Source of the DNA: a virus
Length of the DNA stretch: 50,801 nucleotides
Strand: one strand, 5' to 3'
Virus record (IMG/VR): IMGVR_UViG_3300046512_000107
Coordinates: 1 to 50,801 of that record
The notes below the pieces were generated by a model that worked only from the letters and a program-made list of their open reading frames with translations, ran no database searches and was not told where the DNA came from. The translations under genes were made by a program, and so were the position numbers. Below are positions 32,001-39,960 of the stretch, in pieces; the stretch's first letter is position 1; every line of letters starts with the position of its first letter.

Positions 32001-32212
32001 GGGCCGAGCACAATCGCGCCGCCGACCGTGAGAGCGCCGTCCCGCCAGAACACATCCGCGATCTGCTTGAGGCGATCTGCGTTGATGTCCTGGATGACGT
32101 TGAACTCATTGCTCGTATGGAAGCGGTCATAATGAGCCGCAAGGAACTGATAGCCCTTTGCGCGGTCGAACGTGTTGATGTAGGCCGGAAGAGAATTGCG
32201 AGCGTCGGTCAT
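29003..32212 (-). CDS. DUF4815-family large tail/baseplate fibre protein
   Basis: The 1069-residue protein opens LPAYINTFDRAKGYQFLAAH and continues through RLKQIADVFWRDGALTVGGA, the form of DUF4815 phage proteins. The rest is a long series of beta-rich modules. It is probably a baseplate-attached fibre or side-spike protein. It overlaps the upstream gene by one base. No enzymatic motif was found by eye. Confidence 0.84.
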   Translation of the reverse strand: MTDARNSLPAYINTFDRAKGYQFLAAHYDRFHTSNEFNVIQDINADRLKQIADVFWRDGALTVGGAIVLGPITGGTVEAQLAFAKVYARGVNHDVEARNLVISAVGTVVIGVRLKTWTVTSDEDPSLKGLAPGTRAQGEPGASAMAMRMRWGFDGDGEEGDFFPIYTIKDGTIDTPNEPGIDDAWGHLLAKYDREAHGGYVVEGFKVQALGPDEANKQVFTVSEGTINVYGYKRTRPASARLRIDEEPELMLIDDEPHAVNSGLQTIKTNFGPISSITEVTIIAEKTVTLTHGTYTGVSDALPDPSVLSIREVKQGATVYTPTADYKLSGATVDWSPTGNEMAPGSTYQVTYRYLTNAVPTNIQRDTFQITGAADDTNVFVKYIVKLPRYDAIVVDQTGSISYLKGISSLYAPQTVVVPSTLHKLADVYNNWGILPTVRQVATVRMPMADLRSLESMVTDLFALVAEERLQRDVDRKEVSSKRGVFVDPLLDDDMRDQGIAQTGAIFSGMLWLPIVPTVYTLALPATSLNYTAENVFEQKQITGETKINPYAVFGPPATDVTLDPPVDLWTDTQDLWTSINTSRVVQQFFGTHVFGQLMGSNQETFDRVVSSNTVKQEFIRTRSVGFTIHKWGYNEVLKTVKFDDIDVTPVAQVRADANGTVTASFQIPASVPVGVKHVAFEGMGGSQANALYTAYGWTTTILNERSVVTTYWYESDPVAQTYRLPEPRQALGVDVKFTKLGDRTKPVRVQIREVENGVPTERVVAERVLDLTNVTAVDPLSVLPRLESDWTFAPFDIPVTLRDDRNYSNTLLTEDVEHSVAIADLGGFDQINGWVTSNAFSAGTFLDGSDARTWLAKPGRSMTFRLRCARYTPTRTIEVGTIDVVNCSDLMPLLVSERPEGTAIEIEFEAPNGAKYVTAPSVNVQLPAAITGTLKVRIRLTGTTVLSPLMLPYIQVVAGAIQSSGDYISRAFEAGTDSKVRLICDVYLPSTSTFEAKVQTNVAAGLPVWSAVTLEKATPLGDGWEERQYVLDHVNLSTTRAYMKITGGPAARSNVRNIRCLAVKSTTG

Positions 32213-32910
32213 TATACCACCAGAACGTAAGAGAAGCCTTCGCGCTTACTCGGAGTGCGTGCGACACCGCCCATGCGGTCGAGCAAGAGCAAGTATCCCG
32301 GTTCTGCGACCTCTTCGGGAGTCAAGTACAGTTGCCCTTCAGGCACCCCTTCGGCTCGCACGGTGCCGACGAAGATGCCGACTTCACGGATCGTTTCATC
32401 GGCGGCTTCGAGGAAGTCGAAGAGAACGGAGACGTAGAGGTAGCGCGTCGGGTTCACCGAGACGGACCAACGCTGACCGCCCGGCGTATAGAGGTTGCCG
32501 TTTTCATCGGGCTTCACGAACTCGACAGACGATGCCACGCGGCGTCCGACTTCATTCACAAGCGCCGTTGCGTCCGCAGTGATTTGCGGCGTCCCAAAGA
32601 CGGCCTGCGCTTGAATGGTCGCGCCCGGCGCAATAGCGCCGCCATTGACGCGAGTAACGACGCCACTGTTCGAATCGAACGTGTAGTCGGCGGGCGTCGC
32701 GAAGGTCTGCGCGCTACCGGCGCTCTTCACGACAAGCGATTGCACCGGCGCGTGGTCAAGCGTAAGGCGTTCGGGCGAACCGGAGAACGTCTTGTTGGAC
32801 ACGTCCGTAGCGCCCCACCACGAGTCGCCGGTGCCCCAAGCGAAGAACATCGTGCGAGACTTGAGCGCGTCAGCGAGGCCGAAACGACCGCTGTTAACCA
32901 GAAGTGCCAT
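32212..32910 (-). CDS. Tail fibre-associated protein, 232 aa
   Basis: The protein begins MALLVNSGRFGLADALKSRT, followed by a beta-rich body with TIREVGIFVGTVRAEGVPEG, which resembles segments in phage tail-collar or fibre N-terminal domains. The start at 32910 has GGAGG five bases upstream and lies 17 bases inside the 3' end of the gpI gene; a longer frame is only shadow. It may connect the baseplate to the DUF4815 fibre. Family not certain. Confidence 0.78.
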   Translation of the reverse strand: MALLVNSGRFGLADALKSRTMFFAWGTGDSWWGATDVSNKTFSGSPERLTLDHAPVQSLVVKSAGSAQTFATPADYTFDSNSGVVTRVNGGAIAPGATIQAQAVFGTPQITADATALVNEVGRRVASSVEFVKPDENGNLYTPGGQRWSVSVNPTRYLYVSVLFDFLEAADETIREVGIFVGTVRAEGVPEGQLYLTPEEVAEPGYLLLLDRMGGVARTPSKREGFSYVLVV

Positions 32911-33745
32911 CGTGGCCTCCGTAAATGGTGAAGGGTTCAAAGTTGAGATAGGGGACGTTGGGGTGTGGCGCGTTAGGCCACGGCATAAGAACGTCCTTCG
33001 CGAAGCCGAGCGTTTCAGCGGAGAAGGACGCCTGAATCGAAACGACGGAAGGCTCGACCACTTCACCGTCGAACTTCGAACGGTCGAAGACGAAGCCTTC
33101 TTCAAATCGCGCGACCCCAGAGGTCAGGCCGATGCTGCCGCCGGACACTTCAATGCCGAAGGCCAGTTCTTCACCGTAGAGGCTCCCGAACGAAAGCTTC
33201 GGCTCGATGCCGGGCAGATAGACGCCAGACCAATCGTCGAACAGCGCGTCATCCCAACGCGTCATATCAAAGCGCACAGGCCGGATGTCATAGCCGCCAT
33301 AGATGCGCCCCAGCATGCTCGATGCGCGCTTGGACAGGTTGACGAGGCCAATCAGGTTGCGGAGCGTTTCCATGTCAGGCTCGGCATCGAGACCAACTTG
33401 GAACAGCCCCCAGCGCACGTCGCCGCGCGTGCCGGGTTCATACTCGCCGTCGAGACGCAACCAATCGAAGACGATCTCATATGCCTTCAGTCGCCCACGG
33501 AAGGTCTGCCATGCCTTGCCTTCCTTGTAGAGCCGCTGGTGGTCCGGCATGAACGTAGCCGCATCCTCAAGGCCCCAATGGCGCAGCAACCACGGCAGGA
33601 TGTCATCGGGAATGATGTCGAGATAGCGCACGTCGATGATCGACTGCACCAACGCCTTGTAACGCTCGCGCGAGTCCACCGTCTGCACGGCGGCACGGCC
33701 GAGCGGCGTTTGGTTGCGGGGAACGATGTCAACAAGGTTCGTCAT
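32894..33745 (-). CDS. I: Baseplate tail protein I (P2 gpI)
   Basis: The 283-residue protein matches P2 gpI in its first two thirds: ALVQSIIDVRYLDIIPDDIL, PWLLRHWGLEDA, and the LKAYEIVFDWLRL segment. The C-terminal extension of about 100 residues is beta-rich and longer than in P2. gpI forms part of the baseplate wedge. It follows J directly with a TAATG overlap. Confidence 0.9.
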   Translation of the reverse strand: MTNLVDIVPRNQTPLGRAAVQTVDSRERYKALVQSIIDVRYLDIIPDDILPWLLRHWGLEDAATFMPDHQRLYKEGKAWQTFRGRLKAYEIVFDWLRLDGEYEPGTRGDVRWGLFQVGLDAEPDMETLRNLIGLVNLSKRASSMLGRIYGGYDIRPVRFDMTRWDDALFDDWSGVYLPGIEPKLSFGSLYGEELAFGIEVSGGSIGLTSGVARFEEGFVFDRSKFDGEVVEPSVVSIQASFSAETLGFAKDVLMPWPNAPHPNVPYLNFEPFTIYGGHDGTSG

Positions 33746-34602
33746 TAATAGGCGCGGCCCATCGGGTTGAGCTCGATGGTGCCGAGCGCGATAGCCTCAT
33801 TCGGTGCAGCGGCCACATAGGCATCGGCAGCAGGCGCGACCATCTGCACGCGCTTGATGCCCTTAGTGCGCAGAGCGGCAAGCGCGAAGTCGCCAGCGAA
33901 GTCCCAGCCAAGGCGTCGGGACGCGGCGAACTCGCTGATCAAGTTGGCTTCGGAAACAGCGAGCGCGTTGTCGGCGGCTTCCGGCAACGTCCACACGTTG
34001 GCTTCCACGTTGACGACGCGGATCACGGCGCGGACCACAGAGATATGATCGTTGTCGGCACGGATGGCCGGATCATTCAAGGTCAGCGCAACCAGGTCGA
34101 GCAGATCGTCGGTCGCGACGCCGCCGTTGTCGCTCGACAGGATCGAGACCATGACGCCGCCCTTGGCATCGCCTGCAATGCCCACATCCGCGATACGGAG
34201 CGGAGCAGCACGGAAGGCGTGGCGCTTGTACCAGTTCTCGGTGAAGCCGCCCTGACCCTTCTTCTGCTCGCGCAGACGGCGTCGGAAATCGTCCATCGAC
34301 TCGCCTTCGGCCGGGACCAAATCCCAATCCGAACCCTGCGCGATCAGGTCTGCGCCCTGACCGAAGTCGAGCAGAGTCGCGCGGAAGGTGTCATTCAGCG
34401 ATTGGGCGTAGAGAAGATCGCCATAGGCGGCATGGCGGCAGAAGTTATTGAGCGGATCGGACCGCAGCATGTACGTGTCCCAATCGATCCCAGCCGTATC
34501 GAGAAGGCCGCGCAGTTGTGCGAGGCGCGCATCGAACAGCGTCGTGAACTCGGACTCGCGTTCGATGACGGGCAACGGGAGATTGGGGAGCGGCGCATCC
34601 AT
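33745..34602 (-). CDS. J: Baseplate assembly protein J (P2 gpJ)
   Basis: The 285-residue protein matches the gpJ/baseplate_J family: DPLNNFCRHAAYGDLLYAQS, LLDFGQGADLIAQGSDW, and FRRRLREQKKGQGGFTENWY, then ALRTKGIKRVQMVAPAAD near the end. It is a wedge component of the contractile baseplate, homologous to T4 gp6. It sits between W and I, in P2 order. Confidence 0.94.
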   Translation of the reverse strand: MDAPLPNLPLPVIERESEFTTLFDARLAQLRGLLDTAGIDWDTYMLRSDPLNNFCRHAAYGDLLYAQSLNDTFRATLLDFGQGADLIAQGSDWDLVPAEGESMDDFRRRLREQKKGQGGFTENWYKRHAFRAAPLRIADVGIAGDAKGGVMVSILSSDNGGVATDDLLDLVALTLNDPAIRADNDHISVVRAVIRVVNVEANVWTLPEAADNALAVSEANLISEFAASRRLGWDFAGDFALAALRTKGIKRVQMVAPAADAYVAAAPNEAIALGTIELNPMGRAY

Positions 34603-35015
34603 TAGACATAGCTCCCGATAACGACGTTGTTCGAGACAACGATGCGGTTCTGCGCGTCACGGGCTTCTGAGTAGTCGCCAAGGTGGCCGCGCGGGTAGTA
34701 GATGCCCTCGATATCGAAGGTGGCGTTGCCGTTCGTCGTCATGTCGGAGAGCGTCATCTGCACGATGCGGAAGCGCGGCTCTTCGGCCATGAGGCTTTCA
34801 GGGCTCAATCGGTTGATGGCATCCGGCACAGCCGCGTAAAACTCGATCACCGTGACTTGCGACACGGCTCGGTCAACGAGGCGCGGCATCTTCGAGCCGA
34901 AGTCTCGGGCCATGACGAGCGACTTCAGCGTGGTGCTGAGAATGGTCGCGATTGATTGCCAGACATCGTCGATGCCCTCGATCAAAGCGCCAGTGTTGCG
35001 GTCGATGGTTGCCAT
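34602..35015 (-). CDS. W: Baseplate protein W (gp25-like)
   Basis: The 137-residue protein has the gp25/GPW pattern: DVWQSIATILSTTLKSLVMA then RDFGSKMPRLVD, and ESLMAEEPRFRIVQM. T4 gp25 and P2 gpW start sheath assembly at the baseplate. No clear ribosome site precedes the ATG; instead an 8-bp hairpin ends five bases upstream, suggesting unusual initiation. Confidence 0.93.
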   Translation of the reverse strand: MATIDRNTGALIEGIDDVWQSIATILSTTLKSLVMARDFGSKMPRLVDRAVSQVTVIEFYAAVPDAINRLSPESLMAEEPRFRIVQMTLSDMTTNGNATFDIEGIYYPRGHLGDYSEARDAQNRIVVSNNVVIGSYV

Positions 35016-35077
35016 AGAACGCAGCGTGCCTTGACACGCCGCTCGCCGACAGACCGATCGGACCGCCTGAGAAGCCT
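35016..35077 (-). promoter_or_regulatory. Late motif copy 3 and leader hairpin before baseplate W
   Basis: GGACCGCCTGAGAAGCCT lies at 35060-35077, overlapping the stop of gene V. Toward the gene, GCAGCGTG (35021-35028) and CACGCCGC (35035-35042) form an 8-bp stem on the minus RNA with one G-U pair. It is the baseplate-module member of the five-copy set. Confidence 0.6.
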
Positions 35078-35864
35078 ACTTCTTCGAGAAGGTGTTCTTC
35101 GTCGGCACGTCGCCAACAAGCGCAACCTTGTCGCCGGGTGCTTCGCCTGCGTTATCGAGGCCGGTGTACGTCTTGCCGATCAGCTTGACGTTATCCGAAC
35201 CGCTATGGTGCGACTCCTTGGCCTTCGACTCGAACTTCTCACTCGCTTCGACGACGACGTTCTTCGCCTTCAGCGTGATCGTTCCGTCCTTCATGACGAT
35301 GGAGCAGCCGGACCCTTCGAGCGTGATCGAGCCCTTGTCGGCGAGACCCTTGACCAGCCAATCCCCGGTCTCGCGGTCATAGGAGATTTCGCCAAGGATT
35401 TCGTTTTCCTTGCCGCTCTGCTCGCCCTGATTGCCTTGGCCTTCACCGCCGCCCTGATCGTCCTTGCTCTTAGGCTTCTGAAAAATCTTCTTCCAGACGC
35501 CGGGCTTGTCCGTGGTCGCCTTCTCGTCATCCTCTTCGGTGTACGTCCCGGCCGGGTGGACAGCGGCCGTCGCGAGTTCGCCGCCTTCGGCAAACAGGAT
35601 GACCTTCTCACCAACTTCGAGGAAGTGAGTTTCGCGATCACCCTTGGCGCGGCCACCGCCAGCCGGTAGCCAATCCGTGATGATATGATTGTCTTCGTCC
35701 TTTTCGTCACCGATCAGGATGCGATAAGACGGCGGCGTGCGCTTGTAATCGACCTCATGTACCTTGCCGAACTTGACAACGTCGGCCGCGCGACGGTCGA
35801 TGTCGGACGCTTCCGGGTCAGACACGCCGCCGGTGTAGGCCGTGTTGCGCAGGAACTTAACCAA
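35076..35864 (-). CDS. V: Baseplate spike protein V (P2 gpV)
   Basis: The start is a TTG at 35864 with a perfect AGGAGG five bases upstream, giving 262 residues; longer frames have no such site. The product fits the baseplate assembly protein V/spike family: RILIGDEKDEDNHIITDWLP in an OB-like domain, HFLEVGEKVILFAEGGELAT, then a charged Gly/Glu/Lys linker and a beta-helix-like C terminus (GSITLEGSGCSIVMKDGTIT). It would form the membrane-piercing spike at the tail tip. Confidence 0.88.
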   Translation of the reverse strand: MVKFLRNTAYTGGVSDPEASDIDRRAADVVKFGKVHEVDYKRTPPSYRILIGDEKDEDNHIITDWLPAGGGRAKGDRETHFLEVGEKVILFAEGGELATAAVHPAGTYTEEDDEKATTDKPGVWKKIFQKPKSKDDQGGGEGQGNQGEQSGKENEILGEISYDRETGDWLVKGLADKGSITLEGSGCSIVMKDGTITLKAKNVVVEASEKFESKAKESHHSGSDNVKLIGKTYTGLDNAGEAPGDKVALVGDVPTKNTFSKK

Positions 35865-36399
35865 GGTCGCCTCCTGCAAGGAACGCGTCGATAGGCTGCG
35901 CGATATTGTCAATGCCGGGGCGAGCGCGCCATTCGGTGCGATAGTTGATCTGCCAGACGAGACCGATGCAGCCGATTGGCTGCTTGACGTTCTCATGAAC
36001 CATGTCGATGTCGCTTTCGATCAGGCGAATGCGCGCGTTCTCGACGCCGGGCACAACGAAGTCGTTGATCGCGGCCTCGATCTCGATTGCGATGTCGTCG
36101 AGCTTGTCGTCGATGTCGTCGTTCGCGAGCAGCATGGCTTCGGTGACGAGGATAAGTTCGCGCTCGATATAGGTGGCGTCGCCCTGGGGGCCGAAGTCCT
36201 TATCGGCGTGCTGCTTCTCCATGCGCGCATAGATCAGGATGCAGGGGCCATCTTCCTTCAGTTCGTCATGCGTCACAGACGCCATGCGGCTCGGGAAGAT
36301 GCGGTTCTCGGCTCGCGTGCGAAACGTCCCATCCGCGCGTGGCTTGATCAAGCGATCCTTGAATGCTTGACGGATGATCTTGCGCGGATGGTCAACCAT
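35857..36399 (-). CDS. Head-tail or tail completion protein, 180 aa
   Basis: The protein starts MVDHPRKIIRQAFKDRLIKP and has a mixed alpha/beta pattern with conserved-looking PCILIYARMEKQHADKDFGP. Its place between the connector genes and V, and its length, fit a tail terminator/completion protein comparable in position to lambda U or P2 R/S. The 3' end overlaps the TTG start of V by eight bases. The precise homologue is not recognised. Confidence 0.78.
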   Translation of the reverse strand: MVDHPRKIIRQAFKDRLIKPRADGTFRTRAENRIFPSRMASVTHDELKEDGPCILIYARMEKQHADKDFGPQGDATYIERELILVTEAMLLANDDIDDKLDDIAIEIEAAINDFVVPGVENARIRLIESDIDMVHENVKQPIGCIGLVWQINYRTEWRARPGIDNIAQPIDAFLAGGDLG

Positions 36400-36752
36400 T
36401 AGTCCACTTCCAAAAGCAGTAGCAGAGTAAAGCCCGTGCCGTCCGGCTTCTTGCCCTCAACCCGATAGGTGACTTCGCTGATCACCAGCACGTCGCGCTG
36501 GCGTCCACCCTTATTCAGATCGGACGTGCGACAGAGGAAGGTCGGCCCCTCCGACTCCATGTGTGCGCCGTTCTGCATCTGATATTCGGTGCCGTTCCAG
36601 CGGTTCGGATTCCAGTTGCTACCTTCGGCGTCGAACTGTCCGTTGATGGGCGTCGGGAGCGCGCCGGGCTCGCGGGACGTATAAGACGCAACAACCCCGA
36701 ACTCGTCGGGGTTGATAAAGGCCAGCCGGTCTTCGTCGGTCTCGACCGGCAT
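36399..36752 (-). CDS. Head-tail joining protein (lambda FII-like)
   Basis: The 117-residue protein begins MPVETDEDRLAFINPDEFGV and has the beta-rich layout of lambda FII-type head-tail joining proteins. The C-terminal GTGFTLLLLLEVD strand and the position two genes after the capsid gene agree. It would close the connector so the tail can attach. Assignment rests on order and overall pattern. Confidence 0.78.
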   Translation of the reverse strand: MPVETDEDRLAFINPDEFGVVASYTSREPGALPTPINGQFDAEGSNWNPNRWNGTEYQMQNGAHMESEGPTFLCRTSDLNKGGRQRDVLVISEVTYRVEGKKPDGTGFTLLLLLEVD

Positions 36753-37186
36753 TAGAGGCCGAGACCAGCTTCGCGGAGCGCAAGCGCGGCATCAATATCG
36801 TCATCCGAGATATTGGCACCGACGATCTCTTCGACCGGCTTCTGCTTCGGCTTGCCCTTGCGTGCGCCGGACTTGAAGAAGTCCTTTGCTTCGTCGAGCA
36901 GATCGATAGCAGCAGCGATATCCGAGATCAGCTTGCTCGCACCGCCCGCCTGTTCGGTGGCGGGAGGGACCACGACAGGCGGGGGTGCGTCACCGGCGTT
37001 GCCGCCGATGGATTCCAGAATGGGATCAGCAATGGGGGCGACAACGGCCACGGCATCGTCTGACAGCTTGACAAGGCGCGAGTAGCCGATGGCCTTCGCT
37101 TCGTCTTCCGTCAATACGAGGGGCGTGCCGGGCGGCTGATACCGCCCGTTACGCTTCACCGTGACCGTTGCACGATAGGTCGGCAT
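36752..37186 (-). CDS. Hypothetical packaging/connector-region protein, 144 aa
   Basis: The ATG at 37186 overlaps the capsid stop (TAATG). The N-terminal part is a small beta domain (TVTVKRNGRYQPPGTPLVLT, then EDEAKAIGYSRLVKL), the centre is a Pro/Val-rich linker, and the C-terminal part is charged and helical (DLLDEAKDFFKSGARKGKPK). The position matches lambda FI, which stimulates DNA packaging, though no direct similarity is evident. Confidence 0.75.
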   Translation of the reverse strand: MPTYRATVTVKRNGRYQPPGTPLVLTEDEAKAIGYSRLVKLSDDAVAVVAPIADPILESIGGNAGDAPPPVVVPPATEQAGGASKLISDIAAAIDLLDEAKDFFKSGARKGKPKQKPVEEIVGANISDDDIDAALALREAGLGL

Positions 37187-38241
37187 TACTTGACCTTCGC
37201 GCCCAGCGTGCCGTTCACACGGTACGGCACAATCAGCGGAGCCGACTGACCGAGGATGTAACGGACGCTCGGGTCTTCCACTTCCCACGACTTCACGAAG
37301 AAGCTGCGGGGCTGGATGCCAGCCTTGAGATCGCGGATGGCGCCGAAGTGACGAACGCCCTCGATCTCGCGCGAAGCCATAACGATCTCACCGGCCGGAA
37401 GCACGTCCACGGTCTGGTTGGTCAGCGGATCGGTGTACTTGTCCGAGTGGACGTAGAACCGATACTCGCCGAACACCGCAACGAGGCGGATGCCGGGGGT
37501 GATCAGGATCGGACCGAGTTCGGCGCGAGCAGCCGACAGGGTTTCCTTCGTGGTGTCGATCTGAAGACGCATCGCCATGCCGACAGTCGAGGTCTCGTCG
37601 GACATCTTCGCGCGCATGGTCTTCCACACGTCCGAAGCCATGATCACGTCACGACAGGTCAGGCTCGACTCGTCGAAGATCAACTGGCCCCAATCCTCGA
37701 TATCATCGAGCGGGTTGACATTCTCGTCGGTCCACTTGTCCGTGCCGGTGAGCACGATGGACAGACCGGCCGACCGGCCGAAGTCAACGTCCACGCGCGG
37801 ATACTCGTCGCCTTCCAGCACCAGCCGGCCGGTGCGGAGCACTTCCGCCGACATGACTTCGAGGCGGCGGGTCCACATGACCAACTGCTCATTGAGCGCA
37901 TAGGCGACCGAAGCGGAGAGACGCTGTTCCGGGGTCAGGCTTCCGCCGATCTTCTCACCGGCGCGGCGCTTGAACTGCTTGTTCGGATCGAAGACGCGCT
38001 TGTCCTTGATGTAGGCCGGAGCGAGCGACTGAGTCTTGAAACCCTGCTCGCGGATCACCTTGCCAGCCACGATGGGACTGACGAGAGGCGAGATCAGACG
38101 ACGGCCCTTGACGGTGTCGAACATGATCGTCTCGGTGTCCGAGGTCTCGGTCTCGGTGAAGAACGTGTTGAGGAAGAACGCCGGGTTGAGCGGCAGTTCT
38201 TCGATAACTCGGTTGAGGGCGCTAGTGCCAAACAGGTCCAT
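37186..38241 (-). CDS. E: Major capsid protein (lambda gpE family)
   Basis: The 351-residue protein matches lambda gpE-type capsid proteins: TETETSDTETIMFDTVKGRR, LISPLVSPIVAG, and GFKTQSLAPAYIKDK. The C-terminal region contains REIEGVRHFGAIRDLKAG and VEDPSVRYILGQSAPLIVP. It assembles the HK97-fold shell. The decoration protein gene lies immediately upstream, as in lambda. Confidence 0.95.
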   Translation of the reverse strand: MDLFGTSALNRVIEELPLNPAFFLNTFFTETETSDTETIMFDTVKGRRLISPLVSPIVAGKVIREQGFKTQSLAPAYIKDKRVFDPNKQFKRRAGEKIGGSLTPEQRLSASVAYALNEQLVMWTRRLEVMSAEVLRTGRLVLEGDEYPRVDVDFGRSAGLSIVLTGTDKWTDENVNPLDDIEDWGQLIFDESSLTCRDVIMASDVWKTMRAKMSDETSTVGMAMRLQIDTTKETLSAARAELGPILITPGIRLVAVFGEYRFYVHSDKYTDPLTNQTVDVLPAGEIVMASREIEGVRHFGAIRDLKAGIQPRSFFVKSWEVEDPSVRYILGQSAPLIVPYRVNGTLGAKVK

Positions 38242-38274
38242 GATAGGCTTTCCGTGCTTTCAGGTTTGAGGGGG

Positions 38275-38637
38275 TTAGCCCATCGGCTTTTCGAGCCAGA
38301 TCGACTTGTCGCGGAACGTCGCGTCAATCGATCCGAGGGTATGACCGGCACCGAGGATCAGGGCGTCCTGATCGAACTCGCCAGCGATGAAGATCAACGC
38401 CTGCTTGTCGCCGTCCGTGGCATCCACGGACTCAGCGAGAATGGCATCGACCACCTGCGAACCATCGGTCGCTGCGGCGAGCGACTTGATGTACTTCTTG
38501 TCGGCGCTGATCTGGCCGAGCACAGTTGCTTCATCGAGCACCTGACCCGCCTTGATGATCACCTTGCGAGTGCGCCAGTGACCGAGAGCCCACAGCTTCG
38601 GCCGAAACTCGCCTTCATTCTTGAAACTTGCCGTCAC
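38275..38637 (-). CDS. Capsid decoration protein (lambda gpD)
   Basis: The 120-residue protein fits the lambda head decoration family: KVIIKAGQVLDEATVLGQIS near the N terminus, and ALIFIAGEFDQDALILG later. It stabilises the expanded capsid by capping three-fold sites. It lies between the protease/scaffold and capsid genes. Confidence 0.93.
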   Translation of the reverse strand: MTASFKNEGEFRPKLWALGHWRTRKVIIKAGQVLDEATVLGQISADKKYIKSLAAATDGSQVVDAILAESVDATDGDKQALIFIAGEFDQDALILGAGHTLGSIDATFRDKSIWLEKPMG

Positions 38638-38649
38638 TTGGACTGCTCC

Positions 38650-39057
38650 TTAGTTGCCGGTCGCGAGCTTGAACGCGCCGAGGATGGAATTAACTGCCGC
38701 GTCTTCCGCCGAAACCGCCGACTGATCCTTGCTGGGAGCCGGACCAACTTCAGCGTTCGCTTCGGTGTCCGTCTCGATAGCTTCGGCGCGCTCGGTACGC
38801 TTCGTCTTTTCCGCTGCGACAATCATCGCCGAGAACGCGTGCGCCGAAGAGCCCTTTTCGATAGCCTCAGAAGCGGCCTTCTCGTAGCCGGGCAGGGTGA
38901 GTGCCATGATATCGGTGACGCGCTTGCGCTCTTCAGTGCGAGCGGCAGCAACGGCGGTCGCATCGACGGTCTCCGTCGAAGCTTCGGTCACAACCACCGG
39001 AGCGGTTGCAGCGGCAGCAGCAGCGGCTTCCGCTGCAAGTTCGGCTTCAGTCTTCAT
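38650..39057 (-). CDS. Scaffold protein from internal start (Nu3-like)
   Basis: In lambda-type phages the scaffold is made from an internal start inside the protease gene. Here ATG 39057 begins MKTEAELAAEAAAAAAATAP and runs in frame to the same stop, giving a 135-residue Ala/Glu-rich helical protein. A GGAG lies nine bases upstream. This is inferred from the family arrangement and is not independently shown. Confidence 0.65.
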   Translation of the reverse strand: MKTEAELAAEAAAAAAATAPVVVTEASTETVDATAVAAARTEERKRVTDIMALTLPGYEKAASEAIEKGSSAHAFSAMIVAAEKTKRTERAEAIETDTEANAEVGPAPSKDQSAVSAEDAAVNSILGAFKLATGN

Positions 39058-39960
39058 AGTTTCAGTCTCCGTTTGGCCTTCTGCGGCCGTGCTGGTGGGG
39101 TTGAATCCGTAGGTGCTCTTCAGGTCTTCACCGTTCGACAACTTCGCGAGCACCTGTTCAAAGGTTGCGATGCCATCGGCCATGCCGACGTTGACTGCGG
39201 CCTGACCGATCAGGGTGTCGCCCTGTCCGAAGTGTTCGAGAACGTGATCGACGGACTTGCCGCGATACTTCGCGACGGTCTCGACGAAGACGGAGGCCAT
39301 CGCATCAACGCGCGCTTGCACGCGATCACGGCCCTCCTGCGTTTCGAGGTTGACGCGCTTGAACGGCGATTGCGACGACACGAACTCATAGGTCTTGACG
39401 CCACGGGCCGCGTCCTGCGCAGACGTGTCACGATAGCCAGCCACGACGCCGAGCGAGCCCATGTTGGAGGTCGGTCCGATGTAGACCTCGTCGCTCGCAA
39501 CGCCCAGCCACAGGGCTGCGGAGGCGATCTGATCGCCTGCGTAGGAGACGATGCGCTTGCGCCCGCGAATGTCGTGAATCGCACTGGCGAGTTCGGCAAC
39601 GCCCGCAGCCTCGCCGCCGGGCGAGTGGATGTTGAGCAGGATCGCGCGCACGGACGCGTTGTCCATCGCGGCCTGAAGGTCGCGGCGAACCTGTTCGTAT
39701 GCAGTCGCGCCGCAGAACGTGGTCATGAGGTTCGCACGCTTGAACAGCGGACCGGCCACGTCGATGATCGCAACGCCGCCACGGAAGGTCGCCCGCTCGG
39801 ACCGTTCGAGATCGTTGGCGCGATACGCCTCAAGCATCGCGGGCTTGATCTCATGCTCGCGCGCAGCGACTTCCATCAAGGCGCGCAGGGCGGGTTCGTC
39901 CATCGCCCAAACGGCGGCCATCGCCGCATCGAAGACGAGCGGATTGCGGTGAATGGTCAT
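38650..39960 (-). CDS. S49-family head maturation protease (lambda gpC)
   Basis: The 436-residue protein has a ClpP/SppA-like S49 peptidase domain (about 40-260): AVRAILLNIHSPGGEAAG-like strand SVRAILLNIHSPGGEAAGVA, then GPTSNMGSLGVVAGY with the probable catalytic Ser, and AKYRGKSVDHVLEHF. The C-terminal 135 residues form an Ala/Glu-rich helical scaffold that could also start internally at 39057. It processes the prohead together with the scaffold. Confidence 0.92.
   Translation of the reverse strand: MTIHRNPLVFDAAMAAVWAMDEPALRALMEVAAREHEIKPAMLEAYRANDLERSERATFRGGVAIIDVAGPLFKRANLMTTFCGATAYEQVRRDLQAAMDNASVRAILLNIHSPGGEAAGVAELASAIHDIRGRKRIVSYAGDQIASAALWLGVASDEVYIGPTSNMGSLGVVAGYRDTSAQDAARGVKTYEFVSSQSPFKRVNLETQEGRDRVQARVDAMASVFVETVAKYRGKSVDHVLEHFGQGDTLIGQAAVNVGMADGIATFEQVLAKLSNGEDLKSTYGFNPTSTAAEGQTETETMKTEAELAAEAAAAAAATAPVVVTEASTETVDATAVAAARTEERKRVTDIMALTLPGYEKAASEAIEKGSSAHAFSAMIVAAEKTKRTERAEAIETDTEANAEVGPAPSKDQSAVSAEDAAVNSILGAFKLATGN

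Noticed and set aside
28577-32230. Very long plus-strand open frame (1217 codons)
   Set aside because: It is antisense to the DUF4815 and fibre genes, is Arg/Asp/Val-rich without any family motif, and arises from GC-rich codon structure on the minus strand.
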